Position numbers and translations under genes: made by a program. The notes beneath the pieces were generated by a model that did no database searches, was not told the origin of the DNA, and worked only from the letters and a program-made list of their open reading frames with translations. A stretch of 64,000 nt of DNA. Source: Neurospora crassa OR74A (taxonomy: Eukaryota > Ascomycota > Sordariomycetes > Sordariales > Sordariaceae). Of the stretch, positions 28,001 through 39,104 are shown piece after piece (positions within the stretch are counted from its first letter, which is position 1; every line of letters starts with the position of its first letter). The stretch spans positions 1,612,001 to 1,676,000 of the forward strand of contig NC_026502.1 of assembly GCF_000182925.2 (NCBI RefSeq), given 5' to 3'.

Positions 28001-31000
28001 TGAATAGTAAAGCCGGATATATCGATGGACTGGAATGAATGATAGACGGGAAGTACCATCAAAGCACGGACAACGGCGGATGGAAACTCGGCGATGCCGT
28101 CGTCGTCGTCGTTGTCCATCCGTCTGGTCGGTTCTACGCAGCACACCAGACAGACTACGGATGCACGGAAGCAAGAAGAACAAGCAAACATCGCATCACT
28201 TCGCTTTTGCTCTCCTGTCGGTATCAAAAAAACAAATGAAATAAAAAAAAAGACCTTCTAGAACAAACGGCCGGACGTCGGGGAGAGCCGTGGCGGCGCC
28301 AACGGTCTTCGTTAACACACACAAGTCCCATGCACATGCCGGCATGGCCCCTATCTTTTCTTCTCTTCCCTGGTTTGTCGTCTTGACTGCCGCGTTGGTT
28401 TTTTTTCTTTTCTTTTCTTTTTCTTGCCTGATTCGCTTTCGGGATTGGCACTGCAATTGGTTAGCACGTCCAGGACTCCAAAAACGCCATCGCCGAGCGG
28501 GATAGTCCGTCGTTGGCGGGTTGGGCGGGCCCCAGGGCAGCCGGCGGCGCATGCGGCGGAAGAGCCTCATCGTCTCGGGAGAGTGACTCCAAAAATGTGT
28601 TTGTCCGTTCTAGCATTGGACCACTGCACCATGTGTGAGATTTGTGCCTGGATGGACTGTGTAGATAGTGTAGTGTAAGATGTCCGATCTCGGAAGTCGC
28701 AGGGGAACGAACTGCCATATTTGGCGCGGCGGTAGATGGCAAGGCCAGGTAGTTTAGGGGTAGGGAGTGTTCGTCATGAACGTCCAATGATTGTTGGATA
28801 AAGTGGCCACGGGGTTGGTTATGCTGAGGGTGAGGTTGTTTACTTGTTTCAACGGCGAGTTTCATGTGTCTCCTTCCAAACACTACTCTGTCTCACACGG
28901 AACTGAAATCGGTATATTGTCTTTACCAGCGGTCAAAGTTGTCGGGCGTGCGTTGTTCGACGTTGCAGTTTGTCTTGTCTGTCTTGGTGATAGGTAGTGT
29001 TGCTAGTTGGTCTCTGTAGTTAGCAGACGCAGGTTACCGCTTTCTCTTGCCGTGATTTTTTAACTGCCGGCATCACGACGTATGCCGGCTGTTGTGCAAC
29101 GGGAGATCATTCTGCCTCAGAACCTGCGACTTCTGCAAGTGATCGGAAATCGACTTGAGATCTGAACTTGGACTCATCGTACAAGCCCCCAGTGACCAAG
29201 TATGTGATGTCTTCACAAACGACAAAGACTTCTGGCTGCAGAACTGGGCTACCCCTTAGCCGATGTTGAATCCATCAAGGTCCTCACTCCATCCAATTCC
29301 CTCATAACATGGCCTACGTAGTAGTGTAGTAGTGGCACTGGTGGCAATGAGACGGCCTCCACCCTCCAGCCTACTTCGCTGTCGTTTTGATCTTGGAGGA
29401 GACCCTCTGGCCAACATTCGTGGCGTTGACCTTAGCCAAGATTGAGCCCAACCAAGATCCAAGATCCAGCATGGATAACACCTTCCCGGAGGAGATAGAA
29501 GTGGCATGCAGGACCCTTCTCAACATGACAAAGAAAAAAACCGGGAAGGGCATGTCCAGCATCCGTTTCGTCCCGTCCCGTCTGACTCTGTTGCCAATTT
29601 TGACTCGCCTCCCCGTCCTTCATGTCCATTATCGGCGATATTATCCTTGGTTGAGATATTGTGTCGACGATGGAGATGCAGTGCAGTGTTGCACCGAAGG
29701 ATTCCAAATTGAGATGGGAATTGTAGATAGCAGTGTATGTTACAGTAGGGATGCTGTGTACATACATGGGCGAAAATGTGCCATGTTCCCAAAATTCCAT
29801 CCATGACTGGCGAGAGAATGGATGGCGGGATCTTTTGGATTCCATTCATTTGCTGTGCTTCCATGTAATGCTACTGCTACTGTGCCATTGCTCTTGCTTC
29901 ATTGACAAATTATGACGGTTTGTTGACAGAAGCAGCTTCCTAAAAGGGGCTGTAGTTGAGTGCTGTTGCTTGAAAGACTTTCTTGGCGGAGAAACGTCAA
30001 GTCGTGTCGTCGATGGAGAGAGACACAATTGCAAATCATGTTAATGTGAAATGATTAGGTGTGCAAAAGGGGGGAAGAGAAGAAGGAGAATGTGAGCTGT
30101 ATGCTCAAACCTGTCCGACATGTAACCGAGTTACCGAGCTTGGATAGAGCCGTGGTCTCTTCTTCCCATGCCTGGAAGAACACAATGCGACAAGGGACCA
30201 CAGTTACATTCCAGCAAGCATGTTGAAGAGAATCGCATGATAAATGGGACGAGAAAACAAGGAAATCTGTCGATCACCATCGAATCTTGCCGCGCATTAT
30301 CGTATCTTCTATCCGCCACCCGTTGACCGTTGACAGTGTCGTCACCTAACCCAGATGACTTTGGCTCCATAGCAGAGCCCATGTTTTCGTAATGTCTAGA
30401 TTGAATTGTGGAAGGAAGTCGTTATTGATGCCCCGCCTTGTTTCTTGTTTTCACATTTTCCAAGTTTCGAACTACAAGAGCTGTTACTTCGCGGGCAACA
30501 CGAGTTTGAGCACTTCGAGGAGATACCGCCTACGATGTGACAGGCGATCTAACTAACGCATGGATGTTTGACACAACCGTGAACTATGATAATATTCTTT
30601 GCGTTAAGACAATGTTGGTCGAGCTTCGCCACCTCGATTCCCAATTAGTGAATAGTGTCTAGACACCTTGGTATATAATTATTCCAGATATATTACTCGC
30701 AAGGTCTGATACGAGAGTCCTCTCCGATGACAGTTGGTGGATGTCAAGGGCTGGACCTCAACACTTTCAAGATATAAAGAACGAGACAAGGTATCATCAT
30801 AGGATTGCCCCCCGGCCGACGCAACATCTAAGGATCGCAACTTGTTGATTTGTCCGTAAGAGACAGTGCCCTAGAACAGCCAGGGTTAATGGTACGACAC
30901 TGAGCTTCAAGAACATAAAAGTCAATAACCGGGGCGTGATAGAAGCACGGATATAGCGGATTGTGGGTGAGGTTGTAGTTGGTTACGTCGCAACGAGTTG

Positions 31001-31904
31001 AGGGAAATTGCAACCACCGCACGTCAATGACCGAACTCAACTGCCGCAATTAATTTCCGGCGAAGGTAGCATTTTCCGATCGCCCACTAGCATTGTCAAA
31101 GTGCTAAGAACATACGATTCACGTCAAGTCGCATGTTCTCTAGAACCGAGAGATGAGGATGTGACATAGTAGATTTGCCGGTCGATATCGAATCGCCGGC
31201 ATCGAACGGGATTATCGGACTCGGATACGGCAGTAAAAATAGCATCCTACCCCCGAGCCACAAGTGCCGAACGGGACCGGTCTATAGCCAAGGGACATAC
31301 ACATCTCGAACGGAAGTCCATCGGGCACTCGTAACCATTGTCACGACACTTGAACAGTATCAAGAGTAAGAATGAATCATTTCGTCGCTCAATGATCGCA
31401 AAGAGGAAGCACAACGAAACCAAGTCCCGAGTAGGAAAAAAAAAAAAAAAAAACGAGAAAAAAAAAAGAGTGTGTACAGAGTACACTGAGACAAACCCCG
31501 TAGCCCAGCAGGAAACGCGACCCCTATTCTTCCCCCCAGTACCCTCACTGATCCCATTATCCCCTCCAGCTTCGCTACTGCTCGGTAGCTCCATCTGACG
31601 AGGGTCGAAGAATATCGCGTTTCCCAAAGTGAGATCTTTTTGCGAGTCATCGATGGTCGATCCATCGATGGTTATTAGTTGTGCCTTTTGGAGGACACAA
31701 GTATCTATGCAACAAACACTTCGTCTGTAGCAAGTTTTGTATTTTGCAGCGGAGTGTCGCTTTGCGTCTTTGGCTCTGGTGGCGCTGACTTTCAAGCTCA
31801 ACAGCATCGCGCTTTTGTCTTTGATTGGCTTTTTGTTGCCCAGTAGTCTTTTGTAGCAGTATGAGCTACGCTTCAGTTCAGACTTGTTTGTCTGAGAATC
31901 TTTG
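25058..31904. other. Gene-poor region, no secure gene
   Basis: The first part (25088-25290) has frames with proline-rich, protein-like stretches (for example KDEKEPPPSPQLQ), possibly the 3' remnant of the Cys-rich gene. Beyond that nothing is supported. Contents include a C22 run (25725-25746) next to G-rich sequence, GAC/TGACT repeats (26447-26475), GCGA repeats (26413-26428), many TAGTGTAG words between 26.1 and 29.4 kb, and an 18-A run (31436-31453). Confidence 0.5.
25725..25746. repeat. Homopolymer C22
   Basis: 22 uninterrupted C, 15 nt after a GGGGAGGGG stretch on the same strand. Confidence 0.9.
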
Positions 31905-31985
31905 CCTCTGTTCGTTTCGAACCGGCGAACTCTTGAGTTTGCATGGGCACAGCAGTACACGAGACCACTGCGCCATTCTGCCATG
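31905..31985 (-). other. tRNA-like element with Pol III A and B boxes (degenerate)
   Basis: On the minus strand a near-perfect A box TGGCGCAGTGG (31975-31965) is followed 52 nt later by a B box GGTTCGAAAC (31923-31914). A D-stem can be drawn with G-U pairs. A hairpin AACTC-AA-GAGTT lies where a variable arm would be. The acceptor and T stems do not close into a normal cloverleaf, and no TTTT terminator follows closely. It is probably a tRNA relic or a tRNA-derived transcript rather than a working tRNA. Confidence 0.4.
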
Positions 31986-33364
31986 CGGCAGCTGGTGCTA
32001 GGCACGGGGTTTGTCTCTTGGTGGTGGCAGGAGGGGCTGGAAGATCTGCTTATGTACTGCAGGTGAAGGGGGCTTGCGCGGGAAGGTACATGGGAAGGAG
32101 GGCAGGAGTGCTGCAGCTTGCGGGCAGATAAGATCCCGATGTGTGGCATGAGATAGGAGGGAAGGGAAGGCACGGCCGCCAACTGGAGGCTGGACGAAAC
32201 ACCACGGAAGAGAATACACGGTAGCAGAGAGGGAACTAATTGCGAGCTGATTGAAGGCTGTCGCTGCGTTCTAGAGACTCTGTTCGCGAAGGCCAGTTGG
32301 TGTTTTCATAAGTGAATGAGAGACGAAACATCCGCATGAAAACTTTATGATCGTGATGATGATGATGATGATAGCTCGCAATCGTCTTCATACACTGTTT
32401 CCTGATCTGGTAGTCTCTTGATCTGGTAGACATTCGGACAACTACAGTCCATCGATGGTCTGGTTTACCTGCAAGAAGAATAAACTCTAAACAGTGTGAT
32501 ATACGGCAATATTCTCCTTCTCCTTGAATGACATTGAGGGAAACATGTCAATATCATAGCTCAATATAAATAGGACACTAGATCGAGGTTCATCGGGTGA
32601 GGATAGTATAACGCCTAACCAGAACATATTTTTCTTCACCTCCAACACTCCTCGCTCCTCGGTAGGCACGATACAGTTAGCGTTTCTTTCCTGATTGAAG
32701 TCAAATGCTTCATCTTTCTCAACTTCTGGACTTGCCTTTGTTTCTTGACTGTCTTCAGTACCCGGCCTGTCGGTGTTTGGCCACCAGTAGTTGCAGCTTT
32801 CCATATATTTTCGTATTCCACTCGTATTATATTCATCATCCTATCACTTTCTTGTTGCATCTTTTTGCATAATTCTCCCTTCTCTTTTCACTTGCCTTTG
32901 ACTTACGGCCAGGAATCTGGTCAAGTCAAACAAGAAAGGGAGAGGCGAGGAGAGACCAAAAGGGCACCGCCGTTCTGCCCAGTCCTGATGTGATGGTGTT
33001 CCCGGCAGAATTAGAAAGAATAGGGACTTTAAGTTTCTGCAGCTGGGGTAGATTTTCCCGTAACTGGAGGGTGCTCACCCAGTTGTGATCGAGTGTCCTT
33101 GGAGACGATCCCGTTCGTGGATGCTTGGTATCATGGAAGCTTCCACCATTCAAGACGACAGGCTACTTGAGAAAAGAAGAAAAGCGAACTTGAACATTCC
33201 TGGACATGGTCTCTCATTCTAGGATGCACTTAGTCCTTATAACCAATACACCACTTTCATCTCCTATGTTATGTAGTTCATTATGAAGACCTTTCACCGT
33301 CCAACGCCCAACTTGAACAATTTGTTTGCGGATCATAACAATTCTTTGGACACTCGGGAGCTCT
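31986..33364. other. Intergenic region downstream of SF3B2
   Basis: Contains the GATGAT repeat at 32353-32371 and T/C-rich sequence at 33360-33420 that runs into the 3' end of SF3B2. No gene is supported. A 311-codon frame on the minus strand (32182-31247) spans the tRNA-like element and the A-runs but shows no domain. Confidence 0.5.
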
Positions 33365-35305
33365 TTACCTCCTCCCACCCCTCCTCTCCTCTCTCCTCTC
33401 TTCCTCCCTCCTCTGCCTCTTCCTACTTTCCTGCGCAATCATGTCGCTCAAATCCTCATCATAGCTACTCGCCCACTGGGCACCCGGACCCTCCTCTTTT
33501 CTTCCAGCTTCATACCTCTTCCTTAACTCCTCCTTACTCAACCCGGCCTGCGCCGCCAACAGATCCGGATCAAGCGCCACCTCCACATCACCAGGCTTCT
33601 TCCGCTTGCGACTATCGTCATCGTCTCTTCCGAGTACAGGTACGGAAGATCCAGGCCCAGCACCCGGCCTGCCAGACGCCAAGTCGTACGTCTTGTCGGA
33701 ACCAAAGAAACCCTCGGCGCGCGTCTGCCTTTCGGGGATAACCTGGTACGCCGATCTCGGTGCGGCCGACTCCTCCGTCTCGTAGCCGCGCCGCGTCTTG
33801 CGCAGGTCGAATTCGCCCGCCATGCTGGTCTCGACAGGCGCCTCGCCGGGATGCATGCTGCTGGCGTAGCCGGAGGGGTGTCCGGCGTCGAATTGGCTGA
33901 TGGAGGTCTCAGTGCCGCCGGGCGGAATGTCGTGGTCCTCTTCCTCTTCATCCTCATCCTCTTCCTCGTCGGACTCTTCTTCATCTGATTCTTCGGCGGG
34001 AGGCTGGAGCTCACCCCATAGTGTGCGCTCAACAGGCTCGCCACCGAAACCAGTGGCCGCCGGTCCTTGTGTCTGGGGTTGTTGGAAGGGAGCGGCGGCG
34101 CCTCGTTGACCGGGGGCCATGATGCCGAAAATGTCACCGCCGTATAGGGGACGGTTGTACTCGTCTAGAGGGGGCTTGCCCCATTGACCGGGTTGGAAGC
34201 CCCATTCCGCACCCGGTGGTAGCGGGGCGTTGAGGCCAGGGATCTTGAGGGTGGGATAGGATGGAGGAGGACCGACACGCTGTTGCTGGAGAAGCCATGG
34301 AGGGGGGAAGCCGGGCTGCATGCCTAGCGCTTCCCTTAACGCATCGCTAATCTCGCCGGCGCGGAATACCTTATAATCTGCCTCCCACTCCTTGCCCTCG
34401 TAATAGACGTCGCCAAATCTGGTAAGGTCTGGTTTCGTTTGGTGGCGGAAGAAGGCGTCGTAGAGCTTTTGGTAGTCAATATCGAGTTTGCCCATCTTCG
34501 GTTGCACACGCTCGCGCTGTTTCTGCTTGAGAGTCTGCTCTGCTTGCTTCTCGAGGACGGCATCGCGCATCTCTGTGATGCCGGTCTCGGCGATGAACTT
34601 TGGAAGCTTGAAGGGCGGCTTCTCGATACCACGCTTGCTCGAAAGATATTCCCGCTTGAGGGACCAATGGCTGGGTACGGGAACGATGTTCCTTTGAGCT
34701 TTGATCTGAACAAGCAAGCGGGGATCGGATGATGAGACGTCTTGCCACTCAACCACCTCCGGATTCCTGACCAACGCCTTCAGCTCCGCAATAGAGAGCT
34801 TGTTCAGCTTCTTGCGCTTCTTCTTGGATAGTTTGCCTGCATCCTCCTCCTCGCTGGGAATCTCATCGTCTTGGTCGAAGAAAACCTCTCCCTTGTTGCC
34901 CGCATTTGCTTCCCTCGCCACATCGTCCTCATCCAGGCTCATACCAAACTTCTCGAAGATGTTCTTGTAGGCTGCGAAGGCGGGATCCTCATCGAAAGCA
35001 GAAAGCTCGACACCGACTTGATCATCGACGGGGCCATCGACCTCGATCTTCTGGGGTGAATCTTCCTTCTTAACTTCAGAATCTGATGGTGTGGTTTCGT
35101 TCTTCACGGTTGTATCTTCCTTAGCGTCTACTGTCGCCTCGCCGTTCGTGGTTTCGGTTTCGGGCGCCTTGGTGCCATTCTGTATCACGTTAGCAAATGG
35201 ACATGATGGGCGACAGGTTCTAAGACGTACCTCAGTCTGGGCTTTCTTCTGTTCCTTCTTCTTGGCCCGGCGCATTTGGTTCTTGGTCATCTTGGTGGCC
35301 GCCAT
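33365..35305 (-). CDS. SF3B2: Splicing factor 3b subunit 2 (SAP145/Cus1)
   Basis: Component of the SF3b part of U2 snRNP, which helps U2 bind the intron branch site in the nucleus. Exons are 35305-35231 and 35179-33365, giving 629 residues. The 51-nt intron has donor GTACGT, branch GCTAAC and acceptor ACAG, phase 0. The start MAATKMTKNQMRRAKKKEQKK is a basic, Lys-rich head typical of the family. Then come an acidic Glu/Lys-rich part and the DUF382 core (VPVPSHWSLKREYLSSKRGI, FIAETGITEMRDAVLEKQAE). Next is the PSP proline-rich block (PPPWLLQQQRVGPPPSYP through PLYGGDIFG), a long Asp/Glu run and a basic Arg-rich C-terminal tail. It shares the upstream region with the divergent transporter gene. 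The intron contains no in-frame stop, so retention would add 17 residues near the N-terminus. Confidence 0.95.
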   Translation of the reverse strand: MAATKMTKNQMRRAKKKEQKKAQTEVRLRTCRPSCPFANVIQNGTKAPETETTNGEATVDAKEDTTVKNETTPSDSEVKKEDSPQKIEVDGPVDDQVGVELSAFDEDPAFAAYKNIFEKFGMSLDEDDVAREANAGNKGEVFFDQDDEIPSEEEDAGKLSKKKRKKLNKLSIAELKALVRNPEVVEWQDVSSSDPRLLVQIKAQRNIVPVPSHWSLKREYLSSKRGIEKPPFKLPKFIAETGITEMRDAVLEKQAEQTLKQKQRERVQPKMGKLDIDYQKLYDAFFRHQTKPDLTRFGDVYYEGKEWEADYKVFRAGEISDALREALGMQPGFPPPWLLQQQRVGPPPSYPTLKIPGLNAPLPPGAEWGFQPGQWGKPPLDEYNRPLYGGDIFGIMAPGQRGAAAPFQQPQTQGPAATGFGGEPVERTLWGELQPPAEESDEEESDEEEDEDEEEEDHDIPPGGTETSISQFDAGHPSGYASSMHPGEAPVETSMAGEFDLRKTRRGYETEESAAPRSAYQVIPERQTRAEGFFGSDKTYDLASGRPGAGPGSSVPVLGRDDDDSRKRKKPGDVEVALDPDLLAAQAGLSKEELRKRYEAGRKEEGPGAQWASSYDEDLSDMIAQESRKRQRREEERREERRGGRR

Positions 35306-36272
35306 CTTGACCAGCGATTGAGAGCTGGATGCTCCCGTGTGTGTCTGATTGATTGTGATGATTTGCTGATGAACCCAAAACTCAGATTAAGGCCGTCAAT
35401 GTACAAATGGCTGTGGTTGGGTTTCTCTTCGAGTGGGCAAATGATAGTGACGAGGATGTGGTGATACTAGGTAGCAGCAAAGTGGTGGACCGGCCTCGAA
35501 GTCCACTCGCTGCAAGGCGTCGCGAAGTGGAATGCGCGTGCTCCAAAAGTTTCGAGCTCCAAGCACTGTGAACCAAACGGTACGTAGTACGTATGGCGAT
35601 TTGCCTGCCGATTTAGTAGCTGATTGCGGCGCTACAGCACTAGTATCCAGGCAGCCTGGAACAGTGTGGCTGGTGGTGACCTTAAGAGTCCTCTCTTTTG
35701 AGGCTGAACAGATGCCAAATATGGCGTAGCAAGTGCTGCCGTTGGTCGACCCCTGACTGACTGCTCCCCTGACATTAGAGGTGGCGGTTCGTAGGGTTTG
35801 TCCTTGCCCATGGAAGCATTCCAGAGCGGGATTGGAGCGCCAAGAACGAGGACGACTGCACCTTATTCTTATCTGTAAGCGCCTGGATCGCATCTGACCA
35901 AGGGGAGGGAAATGTTACAGAAAGTAAGTACTTTGAGGTTTTGGTCTGGAACTTTGATGTTGGTTGTATAACGCCATCTGCCATAATCTTAATACCTTTA
36001 CACGAGTTACACCAGATTCTCTGTACATCATAGCTGCGCATAACTTACTCTGCTCGTACACCATCTGTTAATTCCACCAAGTTCTCGAGACCGACCAAAG
36101 CGGCCATGATCAGCGTCATCCTGTGATAGACTCCAGCAGCGCGAAACATCCAGGTCAGGAACGGAATTCGACTCCCCGCCGACGGCTTTCACCATCACAA
36201 TTCCCTCCTTGGAAAATTCTCCCCCCTCCTCTGTCTATCCGGGTGTTGCCAACGCGCAATTGGACGATTGCC
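35306..36272. promoter_or_regulatory. Shared divergent promoter region of SF3B2 and the transporter gene
   Basis: A 967-bp gap separates two outward-facing start codons, so both promoters and leaders must lie here. No clear TATA box or named site is seen. An in-frame GTG upstream of the transporter ATG (36123) shows the transporter frame is open 150 nt further up, probably as leader. Confidence 0.5.
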
Positions 36273-38126
36273 ATGGCGCAATATACAGCATCGACTGGCT
36301 CGTCCTTGAGAGCCTCGCCAAACCTCCGACAACACCATGCCGACACCAGCGCGGCCCCAGATACCACCGAAAAGTTCCCCGACTTCGATACCTCACAAAC
36401 AACGAACGGCTATCCCAGCGGAAACGGCCGGTCTACGAATGCCGGTTCTAATGCGCCCTCGGATCAATGGCGACCGAGAAGGGAAAGCAAAGTGACATGG
36501 GCTCCTAGAGACTCCCCAGGGCCCGTAAACGCCTACTCCCATGGCCGTGGTCATTCTAGGCAAACGAGCATTAGCAATGCGATACACCGGATGCGCTCGG
36601 GGAGTATGAGCCAGAATGCTCATGAGATTGCGGAAGCACTTCGTGCGCCTGTATCCTACAAACTAATAGTACGAACATTTGCCCCAACGGCCATTCCTCT
36701 GTGCAAAGCTAACCTCTTCTCCTCTTCTCTATAGGGGCTCTGTATGATGTGGTACTGGTCCTCGGCGCTGACCAACACCTCTTCCAAATCGATCCTCACG
36801 ACCTTTGACAAACCCGCGACCCTCACGCTGATCCAATTCGCCTTCGTTTGTTCCTACTGCCTCCTAGCCTCCTGGTTAGCTTCGACGTTTCCCAAGCTGC
36901 GCACCGCCGTGCCCGCACTCAAACACCCGATTCGCAAGCCCTCGCGCGATGTCATTGTCACTACGCTTCCTCTGGCGGCCTTCCAGATCTTCGGCCACCT
37001 CCTCTCCTCGTCCGCGACCTCCAAGATCCCCGTCTCGCTCGTCCATACCATCAAGGGTCTATCCCCATTATTCACCGTGCTCGCCTACCGCTTGATATTC
37101 GACATTCGCTACCCGCGCGCAACATACTACTCCCTCGTGCCCCTGACAATCGGCGTCATGCTTGCCTGTTCCGGCAAACACTCGTTTGGCGAGGGCCAGT
37201 TCCTCGGCATCCTCTACGCCCTAATAGCCACCATCATCTTCGTCACCCAGAACATCTTCTCCAAGCGGCTCTTCAACGAAGCCGCGCGCGCCGAGCAAGA
37301 AGACGGGCACAGTAACGGTCACCGGTCCAAGAAGCTCGACAAGCTGAACCTTCTCTGTTACTCCTCTGGCATGGCCTTCATCCTTACCGGTCCCATCTGG
37401 CTGTGGTCTGAAGGCTTCTCCATAATCGGCGACTTCCTCTGGGACGGCTCGGTCGACCTGAGCGAGACGCCCAACTCGTTCGACCACGGCCGTCTGACCC
37501 TGGAATTCATATTCAACGGCACCTTCCATTTCGGCCAAAACATTCTCGCCTTTGTGCTGTTGAGCATGGTAAGCCCCGTCACTTACAGCGTCGCCTCCCT
37601 GCTCAAGCGCGTCTTCGTCATCATCATCGCCATCATCTGGTTCCGCTCGCCGACGACCAACGTCCAAGCCGTCGGCATCGCCCTCACCTTTTTGGGCCTG
37701 TATTTGTACGACCGCAGCCAGGAGAAGAACAAAGCCGACCAGCGCGCGCGCTCGCTCTCTCGTTCCAAGATGCACGAATCGATCCTACCGCTTAACACCA
37801 AGCAAACCACCGAAACTTCTTCCCAGTATCAACCCTCCTCAAGCCTGAATACCCAAATAGGCGGGTACGGGTATATGCCCTCAATCCAGCCCACCACAAG
37901 TAGTGCCGACCTTGGCGCGAATAAAAAGGATGATGGGCCCAACCCTTCGTCAGTGTCAACAACAGCAGGAGGTGGGAGACAAAGAGGCGCGAGCATGGCC
38001 AAGGCTAATGGTGGATGGCTGCCGCCGGGGACGAGGCAGGAACATACATGGAGGGTTGGGGACGGGCGTGGGCAGAATGGTGGTGCCGAAGTTTCAGGGC
38101 CGGCGGGAGTTGCTGTTATGTCTTAG
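36273..38126 (+). CDS. Sly41-like transporter of the triose-phosphate/nucleotide-sugar (DMT) superfamily
   Basis: Predicted multi-pass transporter related to yeast Sly41, an endoplasmic-reticulum/Golgi protein of the TPT family; its substrate is not clear. Exons are 36273-36668 and 36735-38126, with a 66-nt intron (GTACGA...CTATAG, branch GCTAAC), phase 0, giving 595 residues. Residues 1-130 are a soluble Ser/Asn-rich head. From residue 133 the membrane region begins (WYWSSALTNTSSKSIL), then TLIQFAFVCSYCLLASWLAS. The family signature KIPVSLVHTIKGLSPLFTVL follows, then several further helices up to VGIALTFLGLYLYDRSQEK. The C-terminal 130 residues are a polar Ser/Gly-rich tail. ATG 36273 was chosen as the first ATG in the open frame (the upstream extension starts at GTG). 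It is convergent with gut2, with 978 bp between stops. Confidence 0.88.
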
Positions 38127-39104
38127 GATAGATAGAGGTTTAGATGAGCATCAAACCGGCATTGTTGGATTTGATTGTAATGATACTCTGCAGAGATGAG
38201 TCTTATTCTGTAGAGGTTTTTCTGGTTGTTATTATCATTATTACTTTTATTGACTGCAATGTGTTTTGGATGCCCTGCGTTGTGGTTTGGGGTAATCTGG
38301 GCTTTTAGACTTCAGTTTTTGTTTGACTACTTCAAGAGGGAACTGAATGGTGTTTAGAAAAGCGAATGGGATAATGGCCGTGGAGACTGATGGAATGGGA
38401 AGAATTATGAGAGCGAAGTGCAAACTTCTGTGAAGCGAAACCTCAAATAAGTACGCTTCAGACCTTCCTTTTGATGTCTTCCTTTTTGGCTGAACGTCTT
38501 TCCCCACCCTTTGCCATCTCCTTTCTCGAAAGAGCCTTTTTTTTCTTTTTCTTTTTCTTTTTTTTTTTTTTCTCTTTTCTCTTTTCCCAACTTCTTTTTT
38601 TTTTTCCCCATCATCTTCTCTTTCTTCCTTGTCACGACTATCTCTACGTACCTTTATGGAAAAACAACACATGGAGTTCTACAGTGCATCCAAAGTGGAA
38701 AAGGTAGAGAAATCGGACCGCAACTCTTGAATTTCTATCATCAAACACACTAGACTGTTCATCTCGGAGAACGTCACCTAGAGCGAGCGCGAATCAAATG
38801 ACACATATACAACCACATCATATACTCGAATGAAGGATTCAAAAAGAGTCTATATAATCAAGACACCACATCACCAACGCTGAATAACGTTAACGTAAGC
38901 GACCCTCTGACATTCATGCCAACCCAACCAGCCAGTCCAGTCCAGTCCAGTCCAGTCCAGTCTAGAACAACAAAAACGCCTTTACTGCCTGAACCAAGGA
39001 AAACCCATTCAATCGCCAATGCAATATAGGTTCTGTCATCCTTCTTCTACTGTTCCTTTTATAATCCCATCTCTTTTCGCGCCAAAGGGAGACAGAGCCC
39101 ATCA
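38127..39104. other. Convergent 3' region between the transporter and gut2
   Basis: Holds the 3'UTRs of both genes, a long T/C tract (38530-38610, polypyrimidine on the + strand, polypurine on the other) and five tandem CCAGT-type pentamers (38934-38961). No gene is supported. Confidence 0.65.
38934..38961. repeat. Pentanucleotide (CCAGT)n repeat
   Basis: About five perfect CCAGT units preceded by CCAACCAG-like sequence. Confidence 0.85.

Noticed and set aside
31649-31673. CATCGATGG ... CCATCGATGG inverted pair as a regulatory site
   Set aside because: The words are self-complementary and short, and no gene start is close; chance is enough to explain it.
33538-34137. 199-codon minus-strand frame inside SF3B2
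   Set aside because: Alternative frame of a real exon with Arg/Pro-rich shadow composition.
37221-37775. 184-codon minus-strand frame opposite the transporter
   Set aside because: Antisense shadow of the membrane-region exon.
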